Assembly: GCF_001428525.1 (NCBI RefSeq)
Contig: NZ_LMHW01000010.1
Coordinates: 739,177-803,176 of the forward strand
DNA from: Flavobacterium sp. Root186
GTDB lineage: Bacteria > Bacteroidota > Bacteroidia > Flavobacteriales > Flavobacteriaceae
DNA length: 64,000 nt
Direction: 5' to 3'
Shown here: piece by piece, positions 33,363 to 41,299 of the stretch
How the letters are laid out: every line of letters begins with the position of its first letter
How positions within the stretch are numbered: position 1 is the stretch's first letter
The notes under the pieces: model-generated
What the model was told of the DNA's origin: nothing
Database searches by the model: none
The model's input: only the letters and a program-made list of their open reading frames with translations
Position numbers and translations under genes: made by a program

Positions 33363-33743
33363 ATGAAAAAAGAAAGCTTTAAGTTTTCAGTTAAGCAATT
33401 GAAAATAGCTTTAAACGTTGGAGTAGCTATTTTTGCCATTTTCTTTTTGTCAGATCATTTATATACAGACAAAAAAAGATATAATGATGGACTAAAAAAT
33501 ATTCAAGAAGAAAATTTTCAGGGGTTGGTAATTGATAAAGGATTTGAAAAATATAATCATAATGCTGCCATGATTTATCTTAACAATGATACTAAGTTCT
33601 CAGTTTTTGGTCAATTTTGGCCAAAAATTATGATTGGAGATTCAATTGTAAAGAAAAGAGGCGAAACAATTATTACAGTTTATAGAAATAACAAAAAGTT
33701 TATATTAGATAATAAAGACATTTTAGAGTCTTGGAAAAAGTAA
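33363..33743 (+). CDS. Single-pass membrane protein of unknown function
   Basis: About 126 residues from MKKESFKFSVKQLK. One hydrophobic segment (about residues 14-33) is followed by a soluble domain with GLVIDKGFEKYNHNAAMIYL and GDSIVKKRGETIITVYR. This layout is seen in small Bacteroidota envelope proteins without assigned function. The longer frame from 33291 runs through the hairpin region. It is AT-rich and has no close partner gene. Confidence 0.6.
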   Translation: MKKESFKFSVKQLKIALNVGVAIFAIFFLSDHLYTDKKRYNDGLKNIQEENFQGLVIDKGFEKYNHNAAMIYLNNDTKFSVFGQFWPKIMIGDSIVKKRGETIITVYRNNKKFILDNKDILESWKK

Positions 33744-33774
33744 AATGATAAAGTCTGATATCTAATTTTATAAT

Positions 33775-33898
33775 TACCCAAGTCTGCGTTAGGGATAGGA
33801 ACGGTATCCTTTTTGTTTTTTCTGTAAAAACAAAAGATATAGCGGATAGCCTCCCGATAGCTATCGGGAAAGGAAACGCCCAAAAACTTCTCATTTAT
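33775..33898. repeat. Conserved-looking intergenic element with long hairpin
   Basis: The stretch contains GGATAGGAACGGTATCC, a TTTTTGTTTTT..AAAAACAAAA hairpin, and the palindrome CCCGATAGCTATCGGG. The whole 120-base block is dense with inverted repeats and has no coding frame. It reads like a multi-copy element or a structured 3' RNA. Only one copy lies in this window. Confidence 0.5.
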
Positions 33899-33975
33899 AA
33901 AAAGGTATTTTAGACCCCATATTAAATTTCCTTTAATATAATTTTTACAAATAGTGTATTTGATTGGGATTTTCT

Positions 33976-33983
33976 TAGTTTTG
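33976..33983 (+). promoter_or_regulatory. -7 box of the Panacea gene pair
   Basis: TAGTTTTG matches TAnnTTTG, 30 bases upstream of the ATG at 34014. Confidence 0.6.
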
Positions 33984-34013
33984 TTAGAAGAGAAATAATT
34001 AAAATTTTAGAAA

Positions 34014-34463
34014 ATGTATAATTGTTTTGATATAGCAAAGTATTTCATAGAATTAGCAAAAGAAGAAGGTCAGGGACTTGACCCAATGAAATTGCTAAAG
34101 CTTACTTATATTTCAGATGGATGGCATTTAGGAATTACCGGAAAACCACTTTTTGAAAACGAGATTCAGGCCTGGAAATACGGGGCGGTTATTCCGGATT
34201 TGTATTATGCAATACGAATGTTTGGGAAAGATCCTGTTGATCCGTTTTTGTTGAATATATCTGCAAAAACGCCATTAAATGAAGAAGATAAAGAGTTCCT
34301 GAAAAAAATCTGGAATAATTACAAAGGTTTATCCGGATTGCAGCTTTCAGCACTAACGCATGAAGAAGGGAGTCCGTGGTCGAAAACCTGGGATGGAACG
34401 CATGATGTTGTAATTGGAAATGATTTAATTAAAGAATATTATCAGGAAAAACTAAATAGTTAA
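34014..34463 (+). CDS. Panacea-domain (DUF4065) protein, putative antitoxin
   Basis: A 149-residue protein that fits the Panacea/SocA-like domain: IAKYFIELAKEEGQGLDPMKLLKLTYISDGWHL, then FENEIQAWKYGAVIPDLY, and the C-terminal SGLQLSALTHEEGSPWSKTW. In known PanAT systems this domain is the antitoxin and can pair with many unrelated toxins. The stop shares a base with the start of the next gene (TAATG), so the two are coupled. An antitoxin role here is inferred from domain and arrangement. Confidence 0.85.
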   Translation: MYNCFDIAKYFIELAKEEGQGLDPMKLLKLTYISDGWHLGITGKPLFENEIQAWKYGAVIPDLYYAIRMFGKDPVDPFLLNISAKTPLNEEDKEFLKKIWNNYKGLSGLQLSALTHEEGSPWSKTWDGTHDVVIGNDLIKEYYQEKLNS

Positions 34464-34900
34464 TGGAAAAAACTTTAGCTGAAAAACTACCGGAAAGTGC
34501 TTTAGGAAACGATATTATTAATGTTCCGAAAGATGTATCGAAAGAGGCAGAAAAGGAAAATCATTTAATGAAACCTTATGATCCTAAAAGCCATTCGGAA
34601 TATATAGAATTGAAAAGATTTGAAATCGAACAGGCAAATGAAAGCTCTGAACGAATGTTAAGACAAAAAAATGCTGAAAAAGCTTTTGTGTTTTCTGCAA
34701 GATGGGCAATTTTTATTGCTCTGGTTATTCTTTTACATGGTTTTGGACGATCTTATAAATTCTTTATTTTATCGCAAACTGAGTTTCTATTTGTTGTTGG
34801 AACTTTAACGACTTCTATTTTTACTTTTTACACTTTGGTTTTAAGGTATTTATTTTACAGAAAACCAAATGCTAAAACATCAGAGAAGAACATAGCTTAA
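34463..34900 (+). CDS. Two-TM protein coupled to Panacea gene, putative toxin
   Basis: A 145-residue protein with a hydrophilic charged first half (a helical stretch rich in E, K and Q to about residue 75) and two membrane segments (about 76-94 and 104-125) ending in a basic tail. I recognise no named family. Its one-base overlap with a Panacea gene is the typical arrangement for PanA-linked toxins, some of which are membrane proteins. It could instead be a harmless membrane partner. Growth inhibition on expression would be the deciding property. Confidence 0.6.
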   Translation: MEKTLAEKLPESALGNDIINVPKDVSKEAEKENHLMKPYDPKSHSEYIELKRFEIEQANESSERMLRQKNAEKAFVFSARWAIFIALVILLHGFGRSYKFFILSQTEFLFVVGTLTTSIFTFYTLVLRYLFYRKPNAKTSEKNIA

Positions 34901-34988
34901 ATAGATTAATCTACAAGTGAAACGAAATCCAAAAATATTTAAAGAAAAAATCTATTTTATCTGCTAAATCTGCGGGAGAAAATAATTT

Positions 34989-35774
34989 CTAAAATAAAAC
35001 CTCTTTAGCAATTATATAAAAACCCATTACAAGAACAAACCAGCCAAAAAGCGGTTTTAATTTGGTCCCGTCGATTTTTTTAGAAAACTGACTTCCAATT
35101 AACATTCCGAGAAGTGCCATTCCAGAAACGCCTAATAAAAAAGTATAATCTATTGGAGTTCCTATATATAAATCACCTCCAAAACCTATTGAAGAATTGA
35201 TTGTGATAATCAATAATGAAGTTCCTACAGCTTGCTTCATTGGTAATTTTGCAAAAAATAAAAGGGCAGGAATAATTAAAAATCCACCGCCGGCACCAAG
35301 AAACCCGGTTACAATTCCCACTAAAAAACCAATGATACTTAATTGGACATAATTGGTTTCGGTACTTTTTATTTCCGGAAGGTTTTTTCGAATCATCGAA
35401 ATTGCCGCCGTTATCATCAAAACTGAAAAGACAATCATAATCAGAAAATCTTTTGAAACGGTATATGACGCTACAGAAAAAAGTGTCGCAGCGATTTGGG
35501 GAAATATAACTTCGCGGATGATCAAAATCGAAATTACAGAAGGAATCGCAAAATAAAGTGCTGATTTTAGTTTAAGATTTCCCATTTTATAATGGCTGTA
35601 ACTTCCAAATAATGCGGTTAGTCCAACAATAAATAAAGAATAAGAAGTAGCCTGATCAGGATTTACTTTAAATAAATACACCAAAATAGGAATGGTCAAT
35701 ATCGATCCCCCGCCACCAATTAAGCCCAGCGAAACCCCGATAATGATTGAAGCAAAATATCCTAAATATTCCAT
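34989..35774 (-). CDS. TauE/SafE-family sulfite or sulfur-organic exporter
   Basis: A 261-residue membrane protein with two homologous halves: SLGLIGGGGSILTIPILVYL at the front and VTGFLGAGGGFLIIPALLFF in the middle, and about eight membrane segments. The family exports sulfite, sulfoacetate or related anions. It lies downstream of a Crp/Fnr gene and has the same upstream operator as the MBL-rhodanese operon, which places it in sulfur handling. Confidence 0.92.
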   Translation of the reverse strand: MEYLGYFASIIIGVSLGLIGGGGSILTIPILVYLFKVNPDQATSYSLFIVGLTALFGSYSHYKMGNLKLKSALYFAIPSVISILIIREVIFPQIAATLFSVASYTVSKDFLIMIVFSVLMITAAISMIRKNLPEIKSTETNYVQLSIIGFLVGIVTGFLGAGGGFLIIPALLFFAKLPMKQAVGTSLLIITINSSIGFGGDLYIGTPIDYTFLLGVSGMALLGMLIGSQFSKKIDGTKLKPLFGWFVLVMGFYIIAKEVLF

Positions 35775-35790
35775 TGCATTTATTTTTATG

Positions 35791-35834
35791 CAAAGTTGCT
35801 TCGGAAATTAGAATCCTACAGTAACATTTATCAC
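35791..35834 (-). promoter_or_regulatory. Promoter with Crp/Fnr-type operator for the TauE gene
   Basis: The minus-strand -7 element CAACTTTG (35791-35798, one mismatch) has GTAACATTTATCAC (35821-35834) upstream. The operator matches the reverse reading of the site before the MBL-rhodanese operon in 12 of 14 bases and has the same 33-bp centre-to-centre spacing. Confidence 0.72.
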
Positions 35835-35848
35835 ATAGGGAATTTTTA

Positions 35849-36079
35849 CCCACAGGTTTTACGGATGGAACGGGTTGACACAGATTAAAGATTTTTTTTT
35901 CACGCAGATTTTGCAGATAATCGCAGATTTAATTTAGAAATAAATAAAATCTGCGATTATCTGCTTAAATCTGCAAAATCTGCGTGAAATAAAATATTAA
36001 AAAAAAATCTATGCAAATCTTTTAATCTGTGGTAAAAAATAAATCAGTGCTAACCCGTTTCATCCGTAAAACCCGTGGG
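35849..36079. repeat. Nested 230-bp palindrome between the crp-like and TauE genes
   Basis: The outer arms (35849-35876 and 36052-36079) pair over about 28 bases with two mismatches and contain GGTTTTACGGATG. Inside are CACAGATT/AATCTGTG and CACGCAGATTTTGCAGATAA with its complement. It begins just after the stop of the crp-like gene and fills the spacer up to the TauE operator. No gene is present. Confidence 0.85.
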
Positions 36080-36082
36080 CAA

Positions 36083-36709
36083 TTATTTTAAAAGTTCAAT
36101 CTGGTTACGGTTTAGTTTAACCAAACCTCGCTGTTCCATTTTTTTTAGTAAGCGTGAAACAACTTCTCTTGAAGTATTTAATTCGGTGGCGATTTCCTGA
36201 TGTGAAAGTTTGACTTCAGAGCAGCCGCAGGCATCTGAATGTCTTTTTAAGTAAAATTCCAAACGCTCATCCATAGATCGGAAAGCGATATTATCGACAA
36301 CTTCCAGAACTTCTTCAAAACGACTTCGATAAGTTTCAATTACAAATTCGTACCACGATCTGTGTTCCATCATCCATTTGTCCATCATTTGCAGCGGAAT
36401 CATCATAACTGAAACATCTTCAACAACTTTTGCCATGATTTGGCTTTTCTCGCTTTTTGCGGTACAAATCATCGAAATGGCGCAGGCTTGTCCGGGCTGC
36501 AGGTAATACATTAAAAATTCGCCTCCATCTTCGCCTTCACGGTAAATTTTGATTTTTCCTTTAGTTATTAAAACTGTGTTTTTAATATATTGTCCGGTGC
36601 GCATTAAAATAGTTCCGGCCTCAAAATCCTGATGGCTTCCGTTTTCTTCAATAGTAGCAATAAGTTCGCTGGAGAAATTAGGAAAGATGTTTTTTAATGA
36701 ATTTTGCAT
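36083..36709 (-). CDS. Crp/Fnr-family regulator, probable sulfur-responsive activator
   Basis: A 208-residue regulator with a cyclic-nucleotide-binding-type beta-roll (about 10-120) and a C-terminal HTH (about 169-190) reading SHQEIATELNTSREVVSRLL. The ExxSR pattern at 182-186 is FNR-like. It lacks an N-terminal four-Cys iron-sulfur motif, but has Cys76 and Cys82 in the roll and Cys161-Gly-Cys163 just before the HTH, which could sense persulfide. The operators before the two sulfur gene units fit its family and N4 half-site spacing. The sensing mechanism is inference. Confidence 0.9.
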   Translation of the reverse strand: MQNSLKNIFPNFSSELIATIEENGSHQDFEAGTILMRTGQYIKNTVLITKGKIKIYREGEDGGEFLMYYLQPGQACAISMICTAKSEKSQIMAKVVEDVSVMMIPLQMMDKWMMEHRSWYEFVIETYRSRFEEVLEVVDNIAFRSMDERLEFYLKRHSDACGCSEVKLSHQEIATELNTSREVVSRLLKKMEQRGLVKLNRNQIELLK

Positions 36710-37148
36710 GTATTGTATTGTTTTTTTGCCACGAATTACACGAATTTACACAAATCAATTCGTGAAAATTTGTGTAATTCGTGGCGAATATTTCCGATCA
36801 TTATAATCTTTTAATCAGTGGCAAAATAAATTTCAACATAAATCATTCATGTAATTCATGGCAAAACATTTTATCAAAAAGAGATTAAAAATTATAATTT
36901 TTTACAAAGATAATAGTTTCAACTGTCATTAATTATCAGAAAACTATATTTAAAGGTATTTTGCGCAAATGAAAAAATCCTATTTTCTATCGATTTTATA
37001 GGATGTATTTTTAAAAATAGTAAGTAAATTTGTGTTTCACTGATTATAATACTTTCTCTAAAACGTTTTCTGAGAATAATAATCGAAATCGCATTTGGTA
37101 CGTTTTTAATTAATAGAAACGTCGTAATTTTACAAAAACACATTTATT
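36710..37148. other. Spacer between the divergent crp-like and rhodanese genes
   Basis: The GCCACGAATTACACGAAT palindrome occupies 36728-36785, with a degenerate second element to about 36870. A minus-strand -7 box TATCTTTG (36905-36912) may drive the crp-like gene with a 200-base leader. A plus-strand TAAATTTG (37025-37032) and the weaker TAATTTTA (37125-37132) may drive the rhodanese gene. No operator like those at 29744 and 35821 was found here. Confidence 0.55.
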
Positions 37149-37460
37149 ATGAATTTATCACAAGAAGATTGGGTTAATCAGCTTGCTGCTGACGAGAATG
37201 CAGTTATACTGGACGTAAGAACTGAAGACGAATTTAATGATGGCTATATTGAAAATGCTTTAAACATTGATATCAATAAAGGTCAGGGTTTTATTTATGA
37301 AATCGAAGAATTAGATAAAAATAAAAATTACTACGTGTATTGCCGTTCTGGAGCGAGAAGCGCTAAAGCATGTCAGGTTATGAATGAATTAGGTATCGAA
37401 AATGCCTATAATCTGCTAGGCGGAATTCTGGACTGGGAAGGCGAAACCGTACAACCATAA
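37149..37460 (+). CDS. Single-domain rhodanese sulfurtransferase
   Basis: A 103-residue protein covering one rhodanese domain, with AVILDVRTEDEFNDGYI, and the catalytic Cys65 in the loop YCRSGARSA. It moves sulfane sulfur to thiol acceptors in the cytosol. It is divergent from the crp-like gene of the sulfur cluster and ends at a terminator. Confidence 0.93.
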   Translation: MNLSQEDWVNQLAADENAVILDVRTEDEFNDGYIENALNIDINKGQGFIYEIEELDKNKNYYVYCRSGARSAKACQVMNELGIENAYNLLGGILDWEGETVQP

Positions 37461-37464
37461 AATG

Positions 37465-37495
37465 AAAAAGAGGCGAAAAAGAGCCTCTTTTTTCA
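37465..37495 (+). terminator. Terminator after the rhodanese gene
   Basis: Arms AAAAAGAGGC and GCCTCTTTTT around an eight-base loop, followed by T. Confidence 0.85.
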
Positions 37496-37534
37496 TTAAA
37501 CCGCTATTAATAACCAAATAAAAATTACCAGATT

Positions 37535-39115
37535 ATGAGTTTAATACCAGAAGAATTTGAGATTAAAAGCCTTATAAATCAAGATACTTACCTTGTAAAT
37601 GGAGAATTAAAACAATGGACAGGGCAAACCACACCTGTGTTTTCGACTATTTCTTCTACAGAAAAATATACGCCTACATTATTAGGATCTATTCCGTTTA
37701 TGGCAGAAGCAGAAGCTGCCGAAGTTGTTGAAGCTGCAAATGCCGCTTACAATAAAGGTCAGGGATTATGGCCAACTATGAAAGTAGCGGACCGTATTAA
37801 ATGCATGGAGAATTTCGTTACCCAAATGAAAGAAACCCGCGAAGAAGTAGTGAAGCTTTTAATGTGGGAAATTGGAAAAAACCTTGGCGATTCTCAAAAA
37901 GAATTTGACAGAACTGTCGAATATATTTATGATACTATTGCCAGCTACAAAGAATTAAACGGACGAAGCGCACATTTTGAAAAAGTGCAGGGTGTAAACG
38001 CAATGATTCGCCGCGGACCTCTTGGAGTGGTTTTATGTCTTGGGCCTTACAATTATCCTTTAAACGAAACTTTCTCTTTATTGATTCCGGCTTTGATTAT
38101 GGGTAACACTGTGATCTTTAAACCGGCTAAACATGGTGTATTATGTATTTCGCCATTGTTAGAAGCTTTTAGAAGCAGTTTTCCAAAAGGTGTTATCAAT
38201 ATCGTCTACGGTAGAGGAAGAGAAGTTGCTTCTCCAATTATGAAATCGGGTAAAATTGATGTTTTGGCATTAATTGGAAACAGTAAATCGGCGATTGCTT
38301 TACAAGATCAGCATCCAAATAAAAACAGACTTCGTTTAATTTTAGGATTAGAAGCTAAAAACCCGGCGATTATTCTTCCGGATGCCGATTTAGATTTGGC
38401 AATTCAGGAATGTATTACAGGAACTTTGTCTTTTAACGGTCAGCGTTGTACGGCATTAAAAGTTTTATATGTTCACGAATCAATTATAGAAGAGTTTAAT
38501 AAAAGATTCTCTGAAAAAGTGGATGCATTACAGTTTGGAAATCCGTGGGAAAAAGGAGCTGCATTGACACCACTTCCAGAAACAGATAAACCACATTATA
38601 TTCAGGGATTAATTGACGATGCTGTTCATAAAGGTGCTAAAATCCTGAATGAAAAAGGAGGAAAACATACTGATAATTTTATTTTTCCAGCCGTTTTGTA
38701 TCCGGTAAACAGCAAAATGCGTGTGTATCACGAAGAACAATTTGGACCGGTAGTGCCAATTATTTCTTTTAAAGATATTCAGCAGCCGTTAGAAGATATG
38801 GCTGAATCAAATTACGGACAGCAGGTAAGTTTGTTCGGAAAAGATATTAAAACCCTTGCACCGCTTATCGATGCTTTGGTAAACTTAGTATGCCGTGTGA
38901 ACTTAAACAGTTCTTGCCAAAGAGGTCCGGATGCTTTCCCATTTACAGGTCGTAAAGATTCTGCAGTTGGTACTTTAAGTATTCCAGATGCTTTGCGTTC
39001 TTTCTCAATTCGTACGTTTGTCGCTTCAAAAGATATCGCTTATAACAATGAAATTTTGCAGGAATTGCTAAACAGCAAAGAATCAAACTTCATTAATACC
39101 GACTATATTTTGTAG
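37535..39115 (+). CDS. gapN: NADP-dependent glyceraldehyde-3-phosphate dehydrogenase (ALDH family)
   Basis: A 526-residue aldehyde dehydrogenase with [33 protein letters not shown], and catalytic Cys305 in [11 protein letters not shown]. These resemble the non-phosphorylating GAPN group, which makes 3-phosphoglycerate and NADPH. The usual ELGGK general-base motif is replaced by GLEAK, so the Glu sits two residues off. I believe this is a trait of this bacterial subgroup. The gene is monocistronic. The substrate call is by family resemblance only. Confidence 0.8.
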   Translation: MSLIPEEFEIKSLINQDTYLVNGELKQWTGQTTPVFSTISSTEKYTPTLLGSIPFMAEAEAAEVVEAANAAYNKGQGLWPTMKVADRIKCMENFVTQMKETREEVVKLLMWEIGKNLGDSQKEFDRTVEYIYDTIASYKELNGRSAHFEKVQGVNAMIRRGPLGVVLCLGPYNYPLNETFSLLIPALIMGNTVIFKPAKHGVLCISPLLEAFRSSFPKGVINIVYGRGREVASPIMKSGKIDVLALIGNSKSAIALQDQHPNKNRLRLILGLEAKNPAIILPDADLDLAIQECITGTLSFNGQRCTALKVLYVHESIIEEFNKRFSEKVDALQFGNPWEKGAALTPLPETDKPHYIQGLIDDAVHKGAKILNEKGGKHTDNFIFPAVLYPVNSKMRVYHEEQFGPVVPIISFKDIQQPLEDMAESNYGQQVSLFGKDIKTLAPLIDALVNLVCRVNLNSSCQRGPDAFPFTGRKDSAVGTLSIPDALRSFSIRTFVASKDIAYNNEILQELLNSKESNFINTDYIL

Positions 39116-39142
39116 TATCAAGGTTATATATTAATTGTAGAT

Positions 39143-39180
39143 ACCGTCTTTTTCTTTTTGAATTAGGCGGTTTTTCTTTT
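39143..39180 (+). terminator. Terminator after gapN
   Basis: Short stem ACCGTC/GGCGGT (one G-T pair) around an 17-base AT-rich loop, followed by a T-run. Its sequence resembles the terminator at 41211-41248. Confidence 0.6.
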
Positions 39181-39331
39181 TTTACAAGTTGCTGAGGTTC
39201 TAAGTTGCTAAGATTCTGAGTTTTTTTAATTTTTTTATTCTTTAAAAACATAATTTTATAAAGTTTTGTAACATTATTTTAAAAATTGGGTCTTATTAAC
39301 ATCATTTAATCATCAAACCAAAAAACAACTT

Positions 39332-41203
39332 ATGAAAAAAAGACTATCTCAATTTGCATTTATTGCTTTTTTGATTTTGGCACAAACCAGCTTTGCACAA
39401 GAGCTTTATATGCCCCGAAATATTAAAGAAGCTTACGCCAAAGGTACTCGTTCGAAAGACGGAAAACCAGGAAAAAACTACTGGCAGAACCATGGAAAAT
39501 ATACAATGGATATTACCGTTGATGCCAAAACAAAATTGGTCAGTGGAACAGAAACAATTGTTTACGAAAACAACAGTAACGATAGTTTAAGAAACCTTGC
39601 GATTCGATTTGTAAATAATCTTCATAAACCTTCTTCTCCAAGAGGCGGGAGCGTAAGTGATGATTTTTTAAGTAACGGATTAACGATCACATCTCTAAAA
39701 GTAGCTGACGTAGTCTATAAAGAAGATGCCAGAAGCTGGGGAACGGTTGGAAACGTGAAATTGAAAAAAGCAATTGCACCACATTCTAAAATTACCATTA
39801 ATATCGACTGGAATTATCCTTTATCTAAAGAAAGCGGAAGAGAGGGACAAATTGACGAAACTACATTTTTTGTAGCGTATAGTTATCCTAGAGTTTCTGT
39901 TTTTGATGATTATAACGGCTGGGACAGATTAGCCCATACAGATCGTCAGGAATTTTACAATGATTTCAACGATTATGTTTACTCTGTAAAAGCACCAAAA
40001 AATTATGTGGTTTATGCAACCGGAGATTTCTTAAATCCAGATGAGGTTTTACAGCCTGACTTTGCAGCACGTTTGAAAAAATCGTACATAACAGATGAAA
40101 TCATGCATATCGCAAACGAACAGGAAATGAAAAGCGGTATCGTCACCAAGCAAAACGACTGGAATGTCTGGAAATTTGAAGTTAAAAATATCTCAGATGT
40201 TTGCTTTGGTTTAAGCGATCATTATTTATGGGATGCGAGCAGCGTTGTGGTAGATAAAAAAACAAATCGCCGCGCCAGTGTTCAGGCAGCTTATGATGTG
40301 AAAGGAACAGATTTTATAAATTCAATTAAAAACAATCAGTATGCTTTAGATTGGTTTTCTAACAATTGGCCTGGAGTTCCGTATCCATTTTCTAAAATGA
40401 CAGCTTTTCAGGGTTTTGCAGATATGGAATATCCAATGATGTGTAACGATTCGCAAACGGACGATCCAAAATTTGCTCAATTGGTTCAGGATCATGAAGT
40501 AGCACATACATATTTTCCTTTTTATATGGGAATCAACGAAACACGTTACGCTTTTATGGATGAAGGCTGGGCAACAACTTTTGAATATTTAATTGGTATT
40601 GCTGAACACGGAAAAGAAGCTGCAGATAAATTTTATAAAGAATTTAGAGTGGAACAATACATTAACGACAAATCGACAGAAGAAGACCAGCCCATAATCT
40701 CAATGTCAACACAAGTTTCTGGTCCGGGTTATGGAAATAACTCTTACGGAAAAGCATCTCTTTCTTATATAGCTTTAAAAGATTTACTTGGAGATGATTT
40801 ATTTAAAAAATCACTGCATCATTATATGGATACCTGGAACGGGAAACACCCAATTCCGTGGGATTATTTTAATTCGATGAATACAGCCTCAGGAAAAAAC
40901 CTGAACTGGTTTTTCAATAACTGGTTCTTTACAAACAATTACATCGATCTTTCTGTTAAAGACGTTTCAAAAAATGCAGTTTCTATCGAAAACAAAGGAG
41001 GTTTTGCCATTCCGTTTGATGTAAATATAGTGTATGCAGACAACTCTACAGAAACGGTACATCAGACTCCGGGAGTTTGGGAGAAAAATCAAAATTCAGT
41101 TTCAGTAGCTTTAAGCAGTAAAAAGCAAATTAAAAAAGTTACGCTGGACGGCGGTATTTTTATGGATGCGACACCAGACAATAATACTTGGGCAGCCAAA
41201 TAA
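39332..41203 (+). CDS. Secreted M1-family zinc metallopeptidase
   Basis: A 623-residue exported protein with a signal peptide ending near SFAQ. The zinc site is complete: His388-Glu389-x-x-His392 in DHEVAHTYFPF and Glu411 in MDEGWATTFE, the HExxH-18-E spacing of M1 enzymes. The upstream GAMEN-like position reads GFADMEYPM, a variant of the family's exopeptidase motif. It probably trims peptides in the periplasm or outside the cell. Confidence 0.93.
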   Translation: MKKRLSQFAFIAFLILAQTSFAQELYMPRNIKEAYAKGTRSKDGKPGKNYWQNHGKYTMDITVDAKTKLVSGTETIVYENNSNDSLRNLAIRFVNNLHKPSSPRGGSVSDDFLSNGLTITSLKVADVVYKEDARSWGTVGNVKLKKAIAPHSKITINIDWNYPLSKESGREGQIDETTFFVAYSYPRVSVFDDYNGWDRLAHTDRQEFYNDFNDYVYSVKAPKNYVVYATGDFLNPDEVLQPDFAARLKKSYITDEIMHIANEQEMKSGIVTKQNDWNVWKFEVKNISDVCFGLSDHYLWDASSVVVDKKTNRRASVQAAYDVKGTDFINSIKNNQYALDWFSNNWPGVPYPFSKMTAFQGFADMEYPMMCNDSQTDDPKFAQLVQDHEVAHTYFPFYMGINETRYAFMDEGWATTFEYLIGIAEHGKEAADKFYKEFRVEQYINDKSTEEDQPIISMSTQVSGPGYGNNSYGKASLSYIALKDLLGDDLFKKSLHHYMDTWNGKHPIPWDYFNSMNTASGKNLNWFFNNWFFTNNYIDLSVKDVSKNAVSIENKGGFAIPFDVNIVYADNSTETVHQTPGVWEKNQNSVSVALSSKKQIKKVTLDGGIFMDATPDNNTWAAK

Positions 41204-41210
41204 AAAATCT

Positions 41211-41248
41211 AAAAGCCGTCTTTTTTTAATGATTAAGGCGGTTTTTTT
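41211..41248 (+). terminator. Terminator after the M1 peptidase gene
   Basis: AAAAGCCGTC and GGCGGTTTTTT arms with an AT loop and a T-run; a relative of the element at 39143-39180. Confidence 0.65.
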
Positions 41249-41299
41249 ATCAGTCATAAAAAAAATATTTTAACAATCAATCAAAATAAAATAACAATT

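Noticed and set aside
36905..37132. A third Crp/Fnr operator upstream of the crp-like or rhodanese gene
   Set aside because: Positions 33 bp upstream of the candidate -7 boxes do not resemble GTGACnnnnGTTAC, so autoregulation by this motif is not supported.
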